NCBI GenBank assembly: GCA_018136815.1
Contig: CM030940.1
Coordinates: 1,444,613-1,508,612 of the forward strand
DNA from: Isochrysis galbana
Taxonomy: Eukaryota; Haptophyta; Isochrysidales; Isochrysidaceae
Direction: 5' to 3'
DNA: 64,000 nt
The position numbers and the translations under genes were made by a program. Positions 51,280 to 62,600 of this stretch are shown here, in pieces. The notes under the pieces are model-generated. The model made no database searches. It was not told where the DNA came from and saw only the letters and a program-made list of their open reading frames with translations. Position 1 is the stretch's first letter; every line of letters starts with the position of its first letter.

Positions 51280-52477
51280 AGGGCGAGGCTCGGCAAAGGT
51301 GTGCCTGGCGGATGCGCCTCTCGCGCACACACGCGGCCCGCCCGCCCGCCCGCTGCGAGGGCGGAGAGCGCGAGGGAGGGAGGGAGGGAGAGAGCGGCGG
51401 CGGCGCCCGTCGCGACGGCGCCGACAGAGAGCTCGCCCCCCCCACTCGCCCCCTCTCTCTCTCCCTTCTCTCTCTTCTCTCTCTTCTCCTCTAACTCTTA
51501 CTTGTCTTCTTCTTATTTCATCTTCTCTTCCCCCTCTGGGAATCGATGGATCTCATCTTCTCTCTGTTCTACTTTAGTTGTACTCTAGGAGTAAGTTCTT
51601 TCGTCTCTTCTATTCTCTGTGGCTCTGCTCTCTCTCTCCTCTCTGCTGCGTTCCCGCATGTGTACCATGAATAAAGAATAGTAGTAGTACTACTACTTTA
51701 TACTAGTAGTACATACTACGCTAGAGTCCACTTCATCAAGCAGTTGCAAGTCACGCGGGGGGGCCAAACCATCCCACTCGTCCACTCTACGCCCTCCGGA
51801 TGAAGGATGGAGGATGAAGGCGAAGGCAATCTGCCTGAGTATTGAGTATTGAGAATTGAATACTCGCAGTACGTACTCGTACTCAGTACGTGCTGGTGTT
51901 GGAGTTGGAGTTGGAGCGGGGGTTACAGGCAGGTTACACACGCGCCTCACCGGTGTGGGGGGGATGTCATATGGACCATGGGTTCGAAGTCACAGCACGC
52001 TCAGTCCGGTGCAACTGCATGCTGCATGCCCCTCATCTTCCTAGTTCCTAGGCCATGCCCCATGCTAGAAAGTACATACTACTAGTGTCCGCGTGACATG
52101 CGCCCTGCGCGCGCGCGCGCTAGCAAAAGAAAAAGCGGAGCCCCCGCCCCCGCCCCCGGAGGGGAGTTGGAGCCCGGAGGGGAGGGCGCACGAGGCGCCT
52201 CCCCATGGTGAACTAAGTATAAACTTAGTCGTCAAATTGGCATTGGTATTGGTATTGGAGCTCCCTATTGAGTTCCCACGTGTGACTTGCACTCAACACC
52301 TGAACACGGACACTCACACTAACACTCACCTAACACGGAAGATCATTGTATCACAACATGCAACATCAAACCAGTCTGCACTAAGGTTCGTCGTGTTGTT
52401 GCCAAGTAAGTGGCAGCTAGAGGCACTATCTTAGTTAGTACGCTCTAATATTCAGCTTGGTTTATGCACTACTATTA
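51280..52477. other. Intergenic region with a family B fragment
   Basis: 51,440-51,500 is CT-rich. 51,650-51,720 has CTACTAGTAGTA repeats. 51,890-51,925 has short GTTGGAGTTGGAG repeats. 52,180-52,232 (GGCGCCTCCCCATGGTGAACTAAGTATAAACTTAGTC) is a family B terminus in minus orientation. No gene seen. Confidence 0.55.
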
Positions 52478-54298
52478 CTACTCGACGTGTGAACCCAAGC
52501 GCCTGCGCCGTTTGCGTTTGCTTGCGCACGCACCTCTCCTCCGCAGCAGGACGAGATCAACAAACCGCCATCCGGGGGACCACCCATCCCAGCCGTCCCA
52601 CTCGATCGCATGAAAGAATCGCAAGACCTCCCTGAATCCGGTCTTTCGAAGTGTCCGACTCACCTCGGCATTTGCAAGCAACTCATCGAATAGCACCACG
52701 TGGGATGGCGCCGCATGCTTACGTAACGCGTCACGCATCCGCCGCTGAATAGCCGCGCCGGGAGCGGCGAAAAAGCAATCGCAGTCATTTGTGCAACGGG
52801 ATCCCCGCGCCTCGGGGAAGCGCTGTGCCAGAGAAGCAGCATCGAAGCCAAGACTTGGAGGCGCACAGTCTAAAATAGAAAGAGTGACATTCGGGCTGTG
52901 CAAAAAGGCGTGCCCCGGTGTCTGGTGGCATCGCGTGAGCAAATCGACAGAGATCGACTGCGTAGCGGAGGAACACGCGACGGACTCCGATCGCAATGCT
53001 GCCATGACCGCAACCGGTGCGCGCTGGTGCACCATCGAGAGGTACAACGCAATGGGCGCGTTTGTCGACGCGATGATGACCAGCACTGTGGTACGGTGGC
53101 GCGCACCCAGTCCGGCCAAAGCGCGCCCGCAGAAGCAGAACGCAAACGGAAGCACTGGCAACAGGAAGCGAAGCTCCTTGTGCGGGCGTGATGATAGCAT
53201 CAATAGCAGCAGGGTAGGCGGCGCTAGTAGCCAACGTTGCCGAGGGGTTGCTGCTCGGACACCCAGAGCAAGCAGAGGCGCCTGAGCGGCGAGAATTGCA
53301 GGTAAGGCACCCACCACATACCAGTGCCACGGATGTGTGCCGTAGTATTCGGAGGCCCCTGCGCCAGATTGAAGATTGAAGCGGAGAAAACCAATAGCAG
53401 GGAGAACCAGCCGATTGTACAAGGCGCAGTCGATAAGTGTGACAACGCATACCACTGCAACTGCAGGAAAGCAGAGCGCCGCCCAGTCCACTGTGGAAGA
53501 ACTTGCATCGGCTTCCGACAGGAGGGTCTTTGCCGCACTATCACGTGCTTCCGCGACACAGTGCAAACCGGTCGGGGCCCCGGTACTTGCCTTTTGAGCC
53601 GAACCATCTTTCGAACTTGGTGCGGCAGACATGGTAGGCTCTAATGGTCTCAACATCTGATAGCGCGTCGATGCAGAGAGCCCGAGCACGAGGCTCAGGG
53701 TCAACGTGAGCGGCAAACTTGAGGGCCGGACCAGGAAGGTCAAAGCGATAAGCGCAGATCCCAGCCGTGGCCGGAGGTGCCACCACGCCCGCTGTCCGGC
53801 CGCGCTGTATCCAGCCGGAACCGGAGCAGCCATGTGCTTTGCGATCACACAGATGAGCGTGGCTTCCATAGAGGAAGAATACGCCCGCACTCCCGCATAC
53901 CAAGTGAACCAGCAGCAGAGGGAACAAATCAGAGTCATGTTCCCGACGGAAGCGCTGCCAAAGTAAGCGGCACTGAAGTCGCGTAGGCACAGGTCAGCCG
54001 CTCCGCTCGCGATCGCCTGAACGGCTCGAGGCGCCCATGCCACAGCGGCGGGTGAGTCGAGGCGGAGCATACGAAGCAGGTAGATTGTGAGCGCAAGTGG
54101 CAGCACGTGTGCGTGTGAGCGGATCGCGTGCGTCCACTCCCACGTTCGGTGGCCGTATCCAAAGGCGAGGCGATGCGCGGCCTCGTGTGCCTGCCAGAAC
54201 TCATCCGGGTCAAATTGCGTCCAGACCAGCGAGGCGTTGAGCAGGCGGAAGAGCACGACGAGCACGTCGATCCGACGGCCGATGCACGCCACTCGCAT
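52478..54298 (-). CDS. GPI mannosyltransferase 3-like (PIG-B/GPI10, GT22 family)
   Basis: A 606-residue multi-pass ER membrane protein from ATG 54,298. GT22 enzymes transfer mannose from dolichol-phosphate-mannose; PIG-B adds the third mannose of the GPI anchor. The luminal catalytic motif is present at about residues 28-60: FDPDEFWQAHEAAHRLAFGY then HRTWEWTHAIRS, the pattern typical of PIG-B/GPI10. Further landmarks are FLVRPSSLPL near 195, YGTHPWHWYVVGALPAIL near 325 and SSRPHKELRFLLPVLPFAF near 375. A Ser/Ala-rich insert (about 225-270) is unusual. PIG-Z/SMP3 and ALG9/ALG12 are close alternatives, but the HPWHWY and RPHKELRF context best suits PIG-B. No intron seen. The GTG-initiated extension upstream to 54,379 is low-complexity and was not used. 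Confidence 0.9.
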   Translation of the reverse strand: MRVACIGRRIDVLVVLFRLLNASLVWTQFDPDEFWQAHEAAHRLAFGYGHRTWEWTHAIRSHAHVLPLALTIYLLRMLRLDSPAAVAWAPRAVQAIASGAADLCLRDFSAAYFGSASVGNMTLICSLCCWFTWYAGVRAYSSSMEATLICVIAKHMAAPVPAGYSAAGQRAWWHLRPRLGSALIALTFLVRPSSLPLTLTLSLVLGLSASTRYQMLRPLEPTMSAAPSSKDGSAQKASTGAPTGLHCVAEARDSAAKTLLSEADASSSTVDWAALCFPAVAVVCVVTLIDCALYNRLVLPAIGFLRFNLQSGAGASEYYGTHPWHWYVVGALPAILAAQAPLLALGVRAATPRQRWLLAPPTLLLLMLSSRPHKELRFLLPVLPFAFCFCGRALAGLGARHRTTVLVIIASTNAPIALYLSMVHQRAPVAVMAALRSESVACSSATQSISVDLLTRCHQTPGHAFLHSPNVTLSILDCAPPSLGFDAASLAQRFPEARGSRCTNDCDCFFAAPGAAIQRRMRDALRKHAAPSHVVLFDELLANAEVSRTLRKTGFREVLRFFHAIEWDGWDGWSPGWRFVDLVLLRRRGACASKRKRRRRLGSHVE

Positions 54299-54571
54299 GC
54301 GCAGCAGGACGTTCCCCTCCCTCTCCCCTTCTCCCCCCTCCTCCCCCTCCCCCCCTCCGGGTGCCGTGCCGACCTCCACCGATGAAGCCGTCGGTTCGGA
54401 GAAGCCTTTCGAGGACGAGTAGAGGAATAGAGTACAGGGGAAGTTACTAGGGTTAAATTTGGACCGGACGTCCCCTCACTCCCTTCCCCCCCCTTCATCT
54501 CCTCTCTTCCCCTACTAGTAGTTCTCTCTCTTTCTCTCTCTTCCCGCTCTCTCTCCTGCTCAAACGGACTT

Positions 54572-55713
54572 TTAACTCCTTACTGCCGGAGCGCCGAAAT
54601 CGGCGCTTCCCCTCAGTTTCTTCAATTTTTCTGGCCTCGCAGCCATGTTTATCAATCAACTAGGCATGCATGTTTCTTGGCCAAAATTGGTTGAGAAACT
54701 GAAGCGCCGATTTCGGCGCTTCGCTTTCATAAATAATCAACGTGAAAACGCAAAAGAAAAAGAATGCCGGGAGAGGTGTCTCGGCTTCATATCGCCCGTG
54801 CGCCACCCGCTCGTTGCACCGACGCAGGGACCGGGGGCGGGGGGGGGGGGGAGAAGGGGGGGGGGTCGAAAGGGCTCCTCGCCCAAAAATCAGCGCGCAC
54901 TTTTCTCAGCCTTTATTGCCTTTTTTCGCGTAAGAGGCTGTCGCATTCGCGAATCGACACTCGTTAGGCTTCTCTCTTCTCTTCGTCGTTGTAGTATTTA
55001 TCGTTGTATAATTCTCTGCTTTCGCCTCTCGTTCTCGGTCAAAAGCTTCGCGTGGACGCACAGGATCTTGGGTTGTGGAGCGCTCCCTCTCTCTTTCTCT
55101 CGAAGACAAGGGAAGTTTCCCCCCCTTTCTTCATCCTAGGATCCTAGCTAGGCGCCTCGCAAATAGGTTTAATTCGCTTTCTTCCCCGTGTTTCTCTATC
55201 TACTTCAGTGATTGCAATCAGGTTTAATTTGCGACCTCTTTGTATCTCCCCCTTAGGCTCACCGCATTTCTCTCGTCTTATTCGGTAAGTCTTTTGGAAT
55301 CTTGTGCGGCAGGATTGCCCCTCACTTCTCACTTCCCCGTTATGGTGCGATTCCCCTTCCAGACGGCAGACGGGATCGCCGACACCTCATCATCACGAGA
55401 GCATGGGCCTGGTGGACTGCCATCACAGCCCTCCTCTCACTCACCCTCGCCTCTTGCTGCTCGCTCGATGTCGTTCTCGCCGCCGTCCTCGCCCTCGCCC
55501 TCGCCCGCCTGCCTGCCTTCCTCGCAGCCCGTCAGCACCTCTGAAGTCGTCTCCTCAGCCGCGTCTGCCGCCGGCATGGCCCCTTCCTCATTGCCCTCAG
55601 GCCCTATGGGCCATCCCAACTCGTCAGAGGCGCTCTTCCACGGCAGGCCATGGTGCAAACGCGCTAGAGAGAACCGCCGATTTCGGCGCTTCGACCCGGC
55701 AGTAAGGAGTTAA
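54572..55713. mobile_element. TTAA-flanked inverted-repeat element (piggyBac-like, non-autonomous)
   Basis: TTAA at 54,572-54,575 and at 55,710-55,713 flank a 1,134-base segment. Its ends are inverted repeats: the left begins CTCCTTACTGCCGG and the right, read in reverse complement, also begins CTCCTTACTGCCGG. Both then enter GCGCCGAAATCGGCGC, itself a palindrome. A third copy of that palindrome at 54,701-54,716, with paired sequence on both sides of 54,640, makes the left 150 bases a long hairpin. TTAA duplications are diagnostic for piggyBac-type insertion, but no transposase is visible; the interior frame (55,240-55,713) is Pro/Ser low complexity. Confidence 0.75.
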
Positions 55714-56113
55714 CGCCTATCCCCTCCCCCCGCCTTTCTGTTTCTCCGTTTCTTCCTTTACGCTCGCTCTCCCCACGGGAATGCCCACACCTTGCGCGCC
55801 TCCGACGACACGCCGTATTCGGCTTTCGGCATGCACACGAAATCTATACAGAGTCGCTCGATTGGCTTGCCCCACTGCCCACTGCAACCTCGTGCCGTGC
55901 TAAAATAGGTGTTGCAACCGGTTGTCAAATGTCATCCGATCATGTACATGTGTCATCCGATCATGTAATGGGGCACGAGAGCAACCCAAAGATGGTCTCA
56001 GAGAAGGTAAATTAGCTTGAATGCAAACATAGGCTACACTGAGGGCACACCAAGGTTTAGCGCTGCCGAGAATACACCGAGCCAAGTAGTGCGCTGATGG
56101 TGACACGCCAGTT
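55714..56113. other. Spacer with a doubled motif
   Basis: Nothing coding. GTCATCCGATCATGTA occurs twice at 55,930-55,968. This is probably 3' UTR of the CPT2-like gene. Confidence 0.5.
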
Positions 56114-58276
56114 CTAGTCTGAGGAAACTTCCATTGTCATCCGCATTTCCTTCATGGCCTCACCGATGCAGTTCGCAAAGTCGTCCGCTTGGCCGTTGTA
56201 CGTCATGACCTGATCAATCCGACGGGAAGGCGAATGAGCGGAAGCACATGTACTGCCACCAAGGGGCCCGTGCTGTCTAGGACCGCTCACGACCACCGTG
56301 CACTCTTGGGGCTAGCTGGGCGAGGTCAACAAGTGACAACAACTCGCCTGCGCTCCAGAGACGTCCGGCCGGATGGCATAGCCCACAGCAAAGCAGTCGG
56401 GATGAAACGGGCCGAAGCCTCCGTTTGCGAGTGCGTGGGACGAGAGCGTGCTGGTCGAAATGATGATCTTCGACAGCTTGTGATAGGCGGCACTCTCAAA
56501 GATGGCAGGCTTGAGTCCCCTCTCCTTGGCCATCTGCGCCAGGACAAAGAGGTGCCGGTCCATTCCGTTACCCGTCATCGCATCACGCGTCACTCGCGTA
56601 TGGTTACGCACGGCAGCACGCATGAGCGCCGCCTTCCGCGATATCGGCTCGCTGCCGTTGCAAAAGGCCTCTGTGAAGGCCCTAGACTCTGGTGTGGCCG
56701 AGCGGATCGTCTCGGTGCGTCCGTGCTTGAAGGCCGCGGTCGATGCACTCTCATACGTCGAGACCGTGGTTCCACGCAGCTTGGCCATGGCGAGTTGGAA
56801 AGCCATCTGCATCATCCCGTCCGGGGAAACGCCCGCCCGCTTGAGCGCCCCTGTCGTAAAGTGGTCGGCCATCACGGTTGCCAGCTGGGTGCCGCAGATG
56901 GTCGCATCGAAGCGTTTGGCAGCGTCGTTCACCGATTCGGCGAGCGGAGGAGGCAGCACGAATTTGAGTTCCTTCGGCATGGTCTTGTGCGGCGCGGGCG
57001 ACTCGCTGGTCGGCATGCCGACCGAGTAGTCGTAAATCTCATTGGCGAAGCGGAGCACAGCGACGCCGTCGCCCCAAGAGTGCTCAAAATTGATGGCGGC
57101 CTTGGCGTTCGCGGTGACAATCAGCTGGAACGATTTGTCCAGCCAGCGATCCGTCCCCTTGCCGTGCAGCATGGCGCGATTCACAGCTCCCAGCTCTTCA
57201 GGTGCCGTGTCATCGAGGCATAGGGCAAAGACCGCCTCATCGATGGCGCGCAGCGCTAAGCTATTGGTGCCGTCTGCGCTTGCAAGGGAAGCGCGAAGGG
57301 TGGCCCATTCATCGCGCGGGAGGCCTGTGAGGAACCCCACGCCAGGTTTGTCCGCCGCCGAACCCGGAGACGAAACGATCGCGTCAAGGGCGCCCTGCAG
57401 CTGCGCTGTCGGCACCGTGTTGCCTGCCTCATCAAAGAGTTCGACCGTCCACATGGCTCCACCCCGCTGCACGAGGATATGGCGTGAGTCAGCCACAGAG
57501 CACAACTCGTCTCGCCCAAGCTGGGGCACCCGTGTCGAGCGGAAGAGGTTGGCGTACTGAGACATATCGAGGGCATAGGCCCCGGTGGCCGCCGCACCGT
57601 AAAACGCGATTGATCTGGGAAGCAGGCGGATCACCTCCGGCCAGAGAGGGTGTTTCGACTTCTTCGGTGCGGTGTGGAAGATGTCGGGTTCGAGAACGCC
57701 CTTTTCCAGAGCCTTGAGGAAGAGGCCCGCCGAGTGGCACAGCCGCGCGGCGCGATTTGTTTGCGAGGTGGGTGCCTGCTCATCCTGAAAAGTGAGCTGC
57801 GGGTTGAAGTTGAGCAGCAATGGTGAGCGGTCACGCAAATACATCTCAAACCAAGGCTGCGAGATGTACGAAGTATATGTACCCTTATCAGCCTCGAGAA
57901 GCTCCGCTTGCAGCTGCGGGCCTTCCTGCCTCGCAAAGGCGAATGCGGCGCGCTGTGCAAGGAGAAGCTCGTCGTCATCTTCGAGCAGCGGCTGCGCAAA
58001 GTAGACGAAGCGCTCGAGCGTCTTGTCAAGTGCAGGTATGGGCATCTTAGGCAGAGAATCCTGGAAATGCATCGTCGGAATTCGCGAGGAGTGGAGCAGG
58101 CCGGAGCTCATGCAGCGCTGGCCGAGGCGGGTGACACGGAGAGAGGCAGAGCGAGGCCGGGGCGACATGCTGGGCAAGGAGCCCTGCACCAGCTCTCTGC
58201 TTGAGGAGCGTAGGATAGCGGATGTGAGATGGCGACCACCGCGCGGCAGCGGTGGGAGGAGGAGCGAGCGTTGCAT
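56114..58276 (-). CDS. Carnitine O-palmitoyltransferase 2-like acyltransferase
   Basis: Two exons, 58276-56348 and 56209-56114, about 674 residues. The 138-base intron has a GC donor (CAG/GCGAGT) and CAG acceptor; splicing restores the family C-terminus GYAIRPDVSGAQ/VMTYNGQADDFANCI. Without it the frame ends in an unrelated tail. CPT2 in the mitochondrial matrix converts acylcarnitine and CoA to acyl-CoA for beta-oxidation. Seen here: an Arg/Ser-rich N-terminus suited to mitochondrial import (1-60), LPKMPIPALDKTLERFV near 80, the catalytic His399 in NFEHSWGDGVAVLRF, and SPDGMMQMAFQLAMAKLRG near 490 followed by TYES. Other landmarks are RDAMTGNGMDRHLF and GGFGPFHPDCFAVGY. Length matches CPT2 (about 650). 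A GA-rich sense-strand microsatellite lies upstream. Confidence 0.95.
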
Positions 58277-58375
58277 CTAGCCAAGAGAGAGAGGAAGAGT
58301 TTGTGCACTTGCCTCGTTGACAGACTCCCCTCTCTCCGTGCCCTCTCACTCTCGGGCTTCCTTTTCTCGTCGTGC

Positions 58376-58760
58376 TCTCTCTCTCCCTCTCTCCCTCTTT
58401 ACCTGCCTCCCTCTCCCTTTCGTTCGCTCGCTCGTACCTCGCGCCCTCTCTCTCTCCCTCGCTCTCTCCCTCCAACACCCACCTGCCCCCCTCTCTTCCT
58501 CTCCCTTTCCACCCTTCGCTCCCTCCCTCCCACTCTTGGTCTCCTCTCCCTCTTCCCCGTCTCTCTCCCTCCCTCTCCCTCCCTCCCTCCCTCCCTCTCT
58601 CCCCCTCTCCCTCTCCTCCTCTCCCTCTCCCTCTCCTCCTCTCCCTCTCCCTCTCCTCCTCTCCCTCTCCCTCTCCCTCTCCCTCTCCCTCTCCCTCTCC
58701 CTCTCCCTCTCCCTCTCCCTCCCTCCCTCCCCCTTTCTCTCTCTCTCTCTCGCTCGCTCG
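58376..58760. repeat. CCCTCT pyrimidine microsatellite
   Basis: Imperfect CT-rich DNA becoming a regular CCCTCT hexamer array at about 58,610-58,720. It starts about 100 bases upstream of the CPT2-like ATG. Frames through it are spurious. Confidence 0.93.
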
Positions 58761-58769
58761 TTCTCTCCC

Positions 58770-60192
58770 AGCCCCGACCGTCGGGCGTCCGAGAGCCGCG
58801 CGGACGGGCAAGATACAGGGGGGGGGGCTCAACCGGGAAAGCTTTCTGCTTCTACATACAGGGGGGAGGGGGAGGGGGCCCCGCCGCCCCGCCCCTGTGG
58901 GCCAGGCAAAAGCCCCAATCACATATCAACATCAACTTGAAAAAAACATCTGAAGATTCAGGCCACTACCGCTAGCTAGAAAGGACCACGCGGCACTTAC
59001 GGTACTGACACGCCATCGCCTATACCCCAGTATACCGTATACCGTATACCCACTCCCTTCTCCCTTTCCCTTTCTCCTTTCTTTACACTTACACTTACAC
59101 TACCCCCTTCATTCCTTTTGTCTTTTGTGCCCCTACGCGTGAAACTCAGCGGGTTCACTCTCCAAACACAGTAAACACAGTATGTTTTTGGCCATGGAAG
59201 AAAGAAGAAACTCAGGGAAACTCAGTGGGAAACTCGCAGATACAGATACCGGGGGGGCTTCCCTCTTCCCCTGGGGGTAAGGCAGAAGGCAGAGTTTCTC
59301 TCCTCTCACGTTGCCCTCCTCTCCTCCCCCTCCCCCGCCCTTTCTTTCCCCGCACGGGTCCTCTTTGTGACGAAACTACACCCCCTCCCATTTTTACCTC
59401 TCAGCCTCAGCCTCGTCCCTGTCCAAGACTAGACCCGCACCGCCACCCGTACCCTTACTTACCATCGGATTCGGAGACCGCCTACGAAGGGCGGTCAAAC
59501 AGAGTTTTTTTTATTGGGGGTAAGAAAATGACCTTCTCAGGGTTGAGAAAATTTGAGGATTTTTTTCGGTAGAAAGTTCCCTATATATACACCCAACAAG
59601 CACATATCCGGCCGGGGCCCATTAGGACCAAGACCAAGACCCCCCCCTTGGGCCCCCACAACAAAACGTAAGCCCAAATACTGACAATAAAAGACGCTAA
59701 AGTCGCAAAGGGTAGGGCAGTCATACAGTGTTTTTTATGAGGGGTGAAAAAATGACCATCTCAGAATTGAGGAAATTTGAGAATTTTTCACACCGGTCAC
59801 CAGCGCGATCGAACGAGGCCGACTCCCTCCTGCCCCCCCCCCCCGGCGGTCATAGGTACCACACGGCATTTCAAAGGCCTCTACACGCGAGAATTGAACC
59901 GTCTGTGCCCTTCAAATTGCCCCGGCTAGCCTCTGCGGCGGAAAGGGAGAGGCTGGGTAGATACCATTTGGATCCTCGATTTAAGTCGCGGTCGGAACAA
60001 GAAGAAAGAGAGCAGATGTGGATGTGACACGACCCTTGCTTGTTGCTTGAAGCGCAGAAGCTCGGGCTGCCAACCAACAAGGTCGGCACCTACCTGAGAA
60101 GAGGAGTGGCGTGGAATAGGAGGCAGACAAGGGAGCGAAAGAGACTCCTATGCGCCACGTCGCCGTACCATTTGTGCGGCTTGCGGCTCAAT
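58770..60192. other. Intergenic region with imperfect repeats
   Basis: 59,025-59,052 is GTATACC repeat. Two imperfect copies of a roughly 90-base sequence occur at 59,487-59,575 and 59,713-59,795 (GGGCGGTCAAACAG / GGGCAGTCATACAG, each with AAAATGACC and TTGAGRAAATTTGA); their first part resembles a family C end. A plus-strand frame at 59,728-60,027 is not recognised. Confidence 0.55.
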
Positions 60193-62016
60193 TCATCCAT
60201 CTAGATCTGCCATCACGAGTTGAGCCCGTATCTCACGACGATTACACGCGTCCCTTAGCGCAAGCATTGCTCCACCATCCACGACGAGTTCATTCTTCAC
60301 CATCCCTAAGCAATTGAGATTAGGGAATGCGCCTTGTCTAATGGCATTTGCTATGGCAAGCCCGCCCATATCGCCCACACAATTGACATGTAGTCGGATC
60401 TCGGTCAGCTTCAATAGAGCCCCCATTGATCCAGCAGAAGCAAACGCCTTTGCACTCCCGTCATTTGCCTTATTGCTTTGCATGATGATGAATGATAGGT
60501 TGGGCACAGCTCCATCGCGAATTGCGTCGAATATGGCAACGAAGCCAGTGTCCCCGATAGCACAGCCAAAAAAATCAAGATGGTCTAAGTTAGGCATTGC
60601 CCCCGCATTCAGAACAGCCGCAATAGCCAAGGCGCCCCTGTCCCCAACCACGTTGTTTGCAACATTCAGCGTTGTGCACTTGTTGGCCATTGGAAAAAGC
60701 TGTGCGAGACGCTCAAAGTCCGCCGGACACCAGCCGCTGTCCATGTATTCGAGTTCCTTCGCGCCACCATACACTGATTGAGCAGTCTTCAAGTAAAGCT
60801 GTCCAACCATGGGTTTGTCCGCCTTGGGAGACGTGAATTTTTTTGTGTCGAGAAGGCAGAGGAGCTCTTCCGGATGCATTGGCACGCGTCGGTCCATTTC
60901 ACCTTTTTCGCTACCAACCTCATAAATCAACGGCCAACATTGGCTAGAATTAGGCTTGACCAGCATGGACCATGCTAGTTCGGTAGTCGGCCAACCTCGC
61001 TCATGGTAAGTTGGGGTTCCATGCTGAGCCCATCGTTCTGGTTGCCTTGTGAGCAGAAAGACCATAAGCTTTTGGTGAACATACCAGATCTGCATTGAGC
61101 TTAATGCCACCGAAAAAGCATACTGCTCTGCCGCAGTTCGACCATACGTCCCCTTTTGAAACAAGCTAGCCCAATCATAAAATATACCGAAACGAGCCGG
61201 AAGTCGTCGCAAAGGTTGCACTGAAGGTATCGTATGCCACCCTTTCTGCTGGCGAGGATACTCCCCGTTCTGCGCTTTTCGGATAGTTTGTGCCAGTGCT
61301 ATCAACTGCTCTCCGAAAGGATCTGGGTGCTCTGGTGTGAGCCATGCATGAGAAACGGAACCAACAGGAAGCTGCCCCGTCCCTGCTGGTAACTCAGTGG
61401 CGGCCTCGTTCACAGGAAGAGTACGCAGGACTTCAACAGATAGAAAGGCCTCTGGATGCATCTTCTCCAACTCTTGGCGGTATGGAACGGCGAGCTTTGC
61501 CCGCTGTTCATCATTTTCGGCCGCTTCAAGCTCCGCGGCGCGGCCTAGAAGCCAATCAGAATCAATCAGACGCACAGGTACCAACTGGCCTCTCTTTGGG
61601 GATATCTGTGCATAGATGGAATCTGCATCCACATAGAACTCTGGCGCTCGGGATGCTGCTTCTCTAGCCTCAACCCTTGCCCTCTCTGCCAGCGCATCAT
61701 AGTCGATGGCAAGCTGTTCACCCGGGCTCCTTTGTTTTGCATCCTTGGCCTCAGCATCAGCATGGTCTACTCCTCTGCGATTTGGCTTGTGCACACTTGC
61801 GCTTGTTCCACCACCCAGGATTCTGACGCTGCAGCGCAACGTCCAACGGTCTCGTCCAGCAACGCTCTTTCTGCGTCCCCGACATTGCGCGCGCGTGTCA
61901 AAGTCATCCAGCCATATGCCATCGGATTGTGCATGAGCCGTCACGTTGCGCAGAGATGTCGGACTCGCAGCGCGGCAGCTGCGTGCAAAGGCTTCAACGA
62001 TGACGACTTGAGGCAT
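60193..62016 (-). CDS. LRR protein with an algal HAWxxPEHPDP domain
   Basis: Open for 607 residues from ATG 62,016. Residues about 1-100 look unlike the rest and may include an intron or wrong start; reliable coding begins near QLAIDYDALAERARVEAREA. A central domain (about 215-355) has SHAWLTPEHPDPFGEQL near 220, FGIFYDWASLFQKG near 275, MQIWYVHQKLMVFLL and YHERGWPTTELAWSML near 345. This arrangement (His-x-Trp, PEHPDP, YDWxSLxQ, RGWxxxE) recurs in many uncharacterised protist proteins; I know no established name or activity, though the shape loosely recalls TIR/HET-type nucleotide-processing folds. The C-terminus (about 440-600) has four or five ribonuclease-inhibitor-type leucine-rich repeats of about 30 residues (VVGDRGALAIAAVLNAGAMP; IGDTGFVAIFDAIRDGAVP). 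The combination suggests a recognition or signalling role. Confidence 0.75.
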   Translation of the reverse strand: MPQVVIVEAFARSCRAASPTSLRNVTAHAQSDGIWLDDFDTRAQCRGRRKSVAGRDRWTLRCSVRILGGGTSASVHKPNRRGVDHADAEAKDAKQRSPGEQLAIDYDALAERARVEAREAASRAPEFYVDADSIYAQISPKRGQLVPVRLIDSDWLLGRAAELEAAENDEQRAKLAVPYRQELEKMHPEAFLSVEVLRTLPVNEAATELPAGTGQLPVGSVSHAWLTPEHPDPFGEQLIALAQTIRKAQNGEYPRQQKGWHTIPSVQPLRRLPARFGIFYDWASLFQKGTYGRTAAEQYAFSVALSSMQIWYVHQKLMVFLLTRQPERWAQHGTPTYHERGWPTTELAWSMLVKPNSSQCWPLIYEVGSEKGEMDRRVPMHPEELLCLLDTKKFTSPKADKPMVGQLYLKTAQSVYGGAKELEYMDSGWCPADFERLAQLFPMANKCTTLNVANNVVGDRGALAIAAVLNAGAMPNLDHLDFFGCAIGDTGFVAIFDAIRDGAVPNLSFIIMQSNKANDGSAKAFASAGSMGALLKLTEIRLHVNCVGDMGGLAIANAIRQGAFPNLNCLGMVKNELVVDGGAMLALRDACNRREIRAQLVMADLDG

Positions 62017-62600
62017 CTCTGGGACAAGTAGTGCGATGAATCGTCGCGCCTCCGCCAGTGTGCTCTTCAGAGGCTCTCCGCACCCTGCTCACACCGACGC
62101 AGAAGCAGCAGCACCTCCACTTGTTGGTCCCCCTCCTCCCCCGTAATGGTGGCGGTTTCATTCATACACTCCAAGTCAAGAGATTTTTCCATTTTTCCTA
62201 TTGAAGTCAAGGTCGCGCTCCGTCGAAAGGCCCTCCGTCAGAGTTTTATTGTTGTGTTAGTATAACCTTAGTACTGCGGGACCGAAGCCCTTCGACGGCA
62301 ACGGAGCCCCTACCCCGCGATGGGGGTGTGCGCGGTTGGCGCATGGCTCGTCCGGTGTATGTGGCTAGGAATGCTAGCTAACAAGATGTCATATGACGCT
62401 ATAAGTTCTAACGTGGTACCCCCGCCGAGAGGTCACGAGGTTGAGGTGTCGTTCCGTCAATTGTGGGACATCCGTCGATTTGAGCGATCGAATGTCCACA
62501 GTTGTATTTTAAAATTAAATGAAGACTAGCATACCAACTTTTTTTCTCTGCTTCCCCGCGGTGCATGTTTCCCCGAGGGGAACGGCGTGTCAGCGCTTTT
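62017..62600. other. Intergenic, contains family F copy 2
   Basis: 62,320-62,362 (GATGGGGGTGTGCGCGGTTGG, then GGCTCGTCCGGTGTAT) resembles 14,033-14,078. 62,452-62,502 is family F copy 2. No gene supported. Confidence 0.5.

Noticed and set aside
55240-55713. Possible transposase inside the TTAA element
   Set aside because: The frame is Pro/Ser low complexity and ends in the terminal repeat itself; no DDD/DDE motifs.
58229-58975. Ser/Leu/Pro frames in three registers
   Set aside because: Translation of a CCCTCT array; open in all frames by composition.
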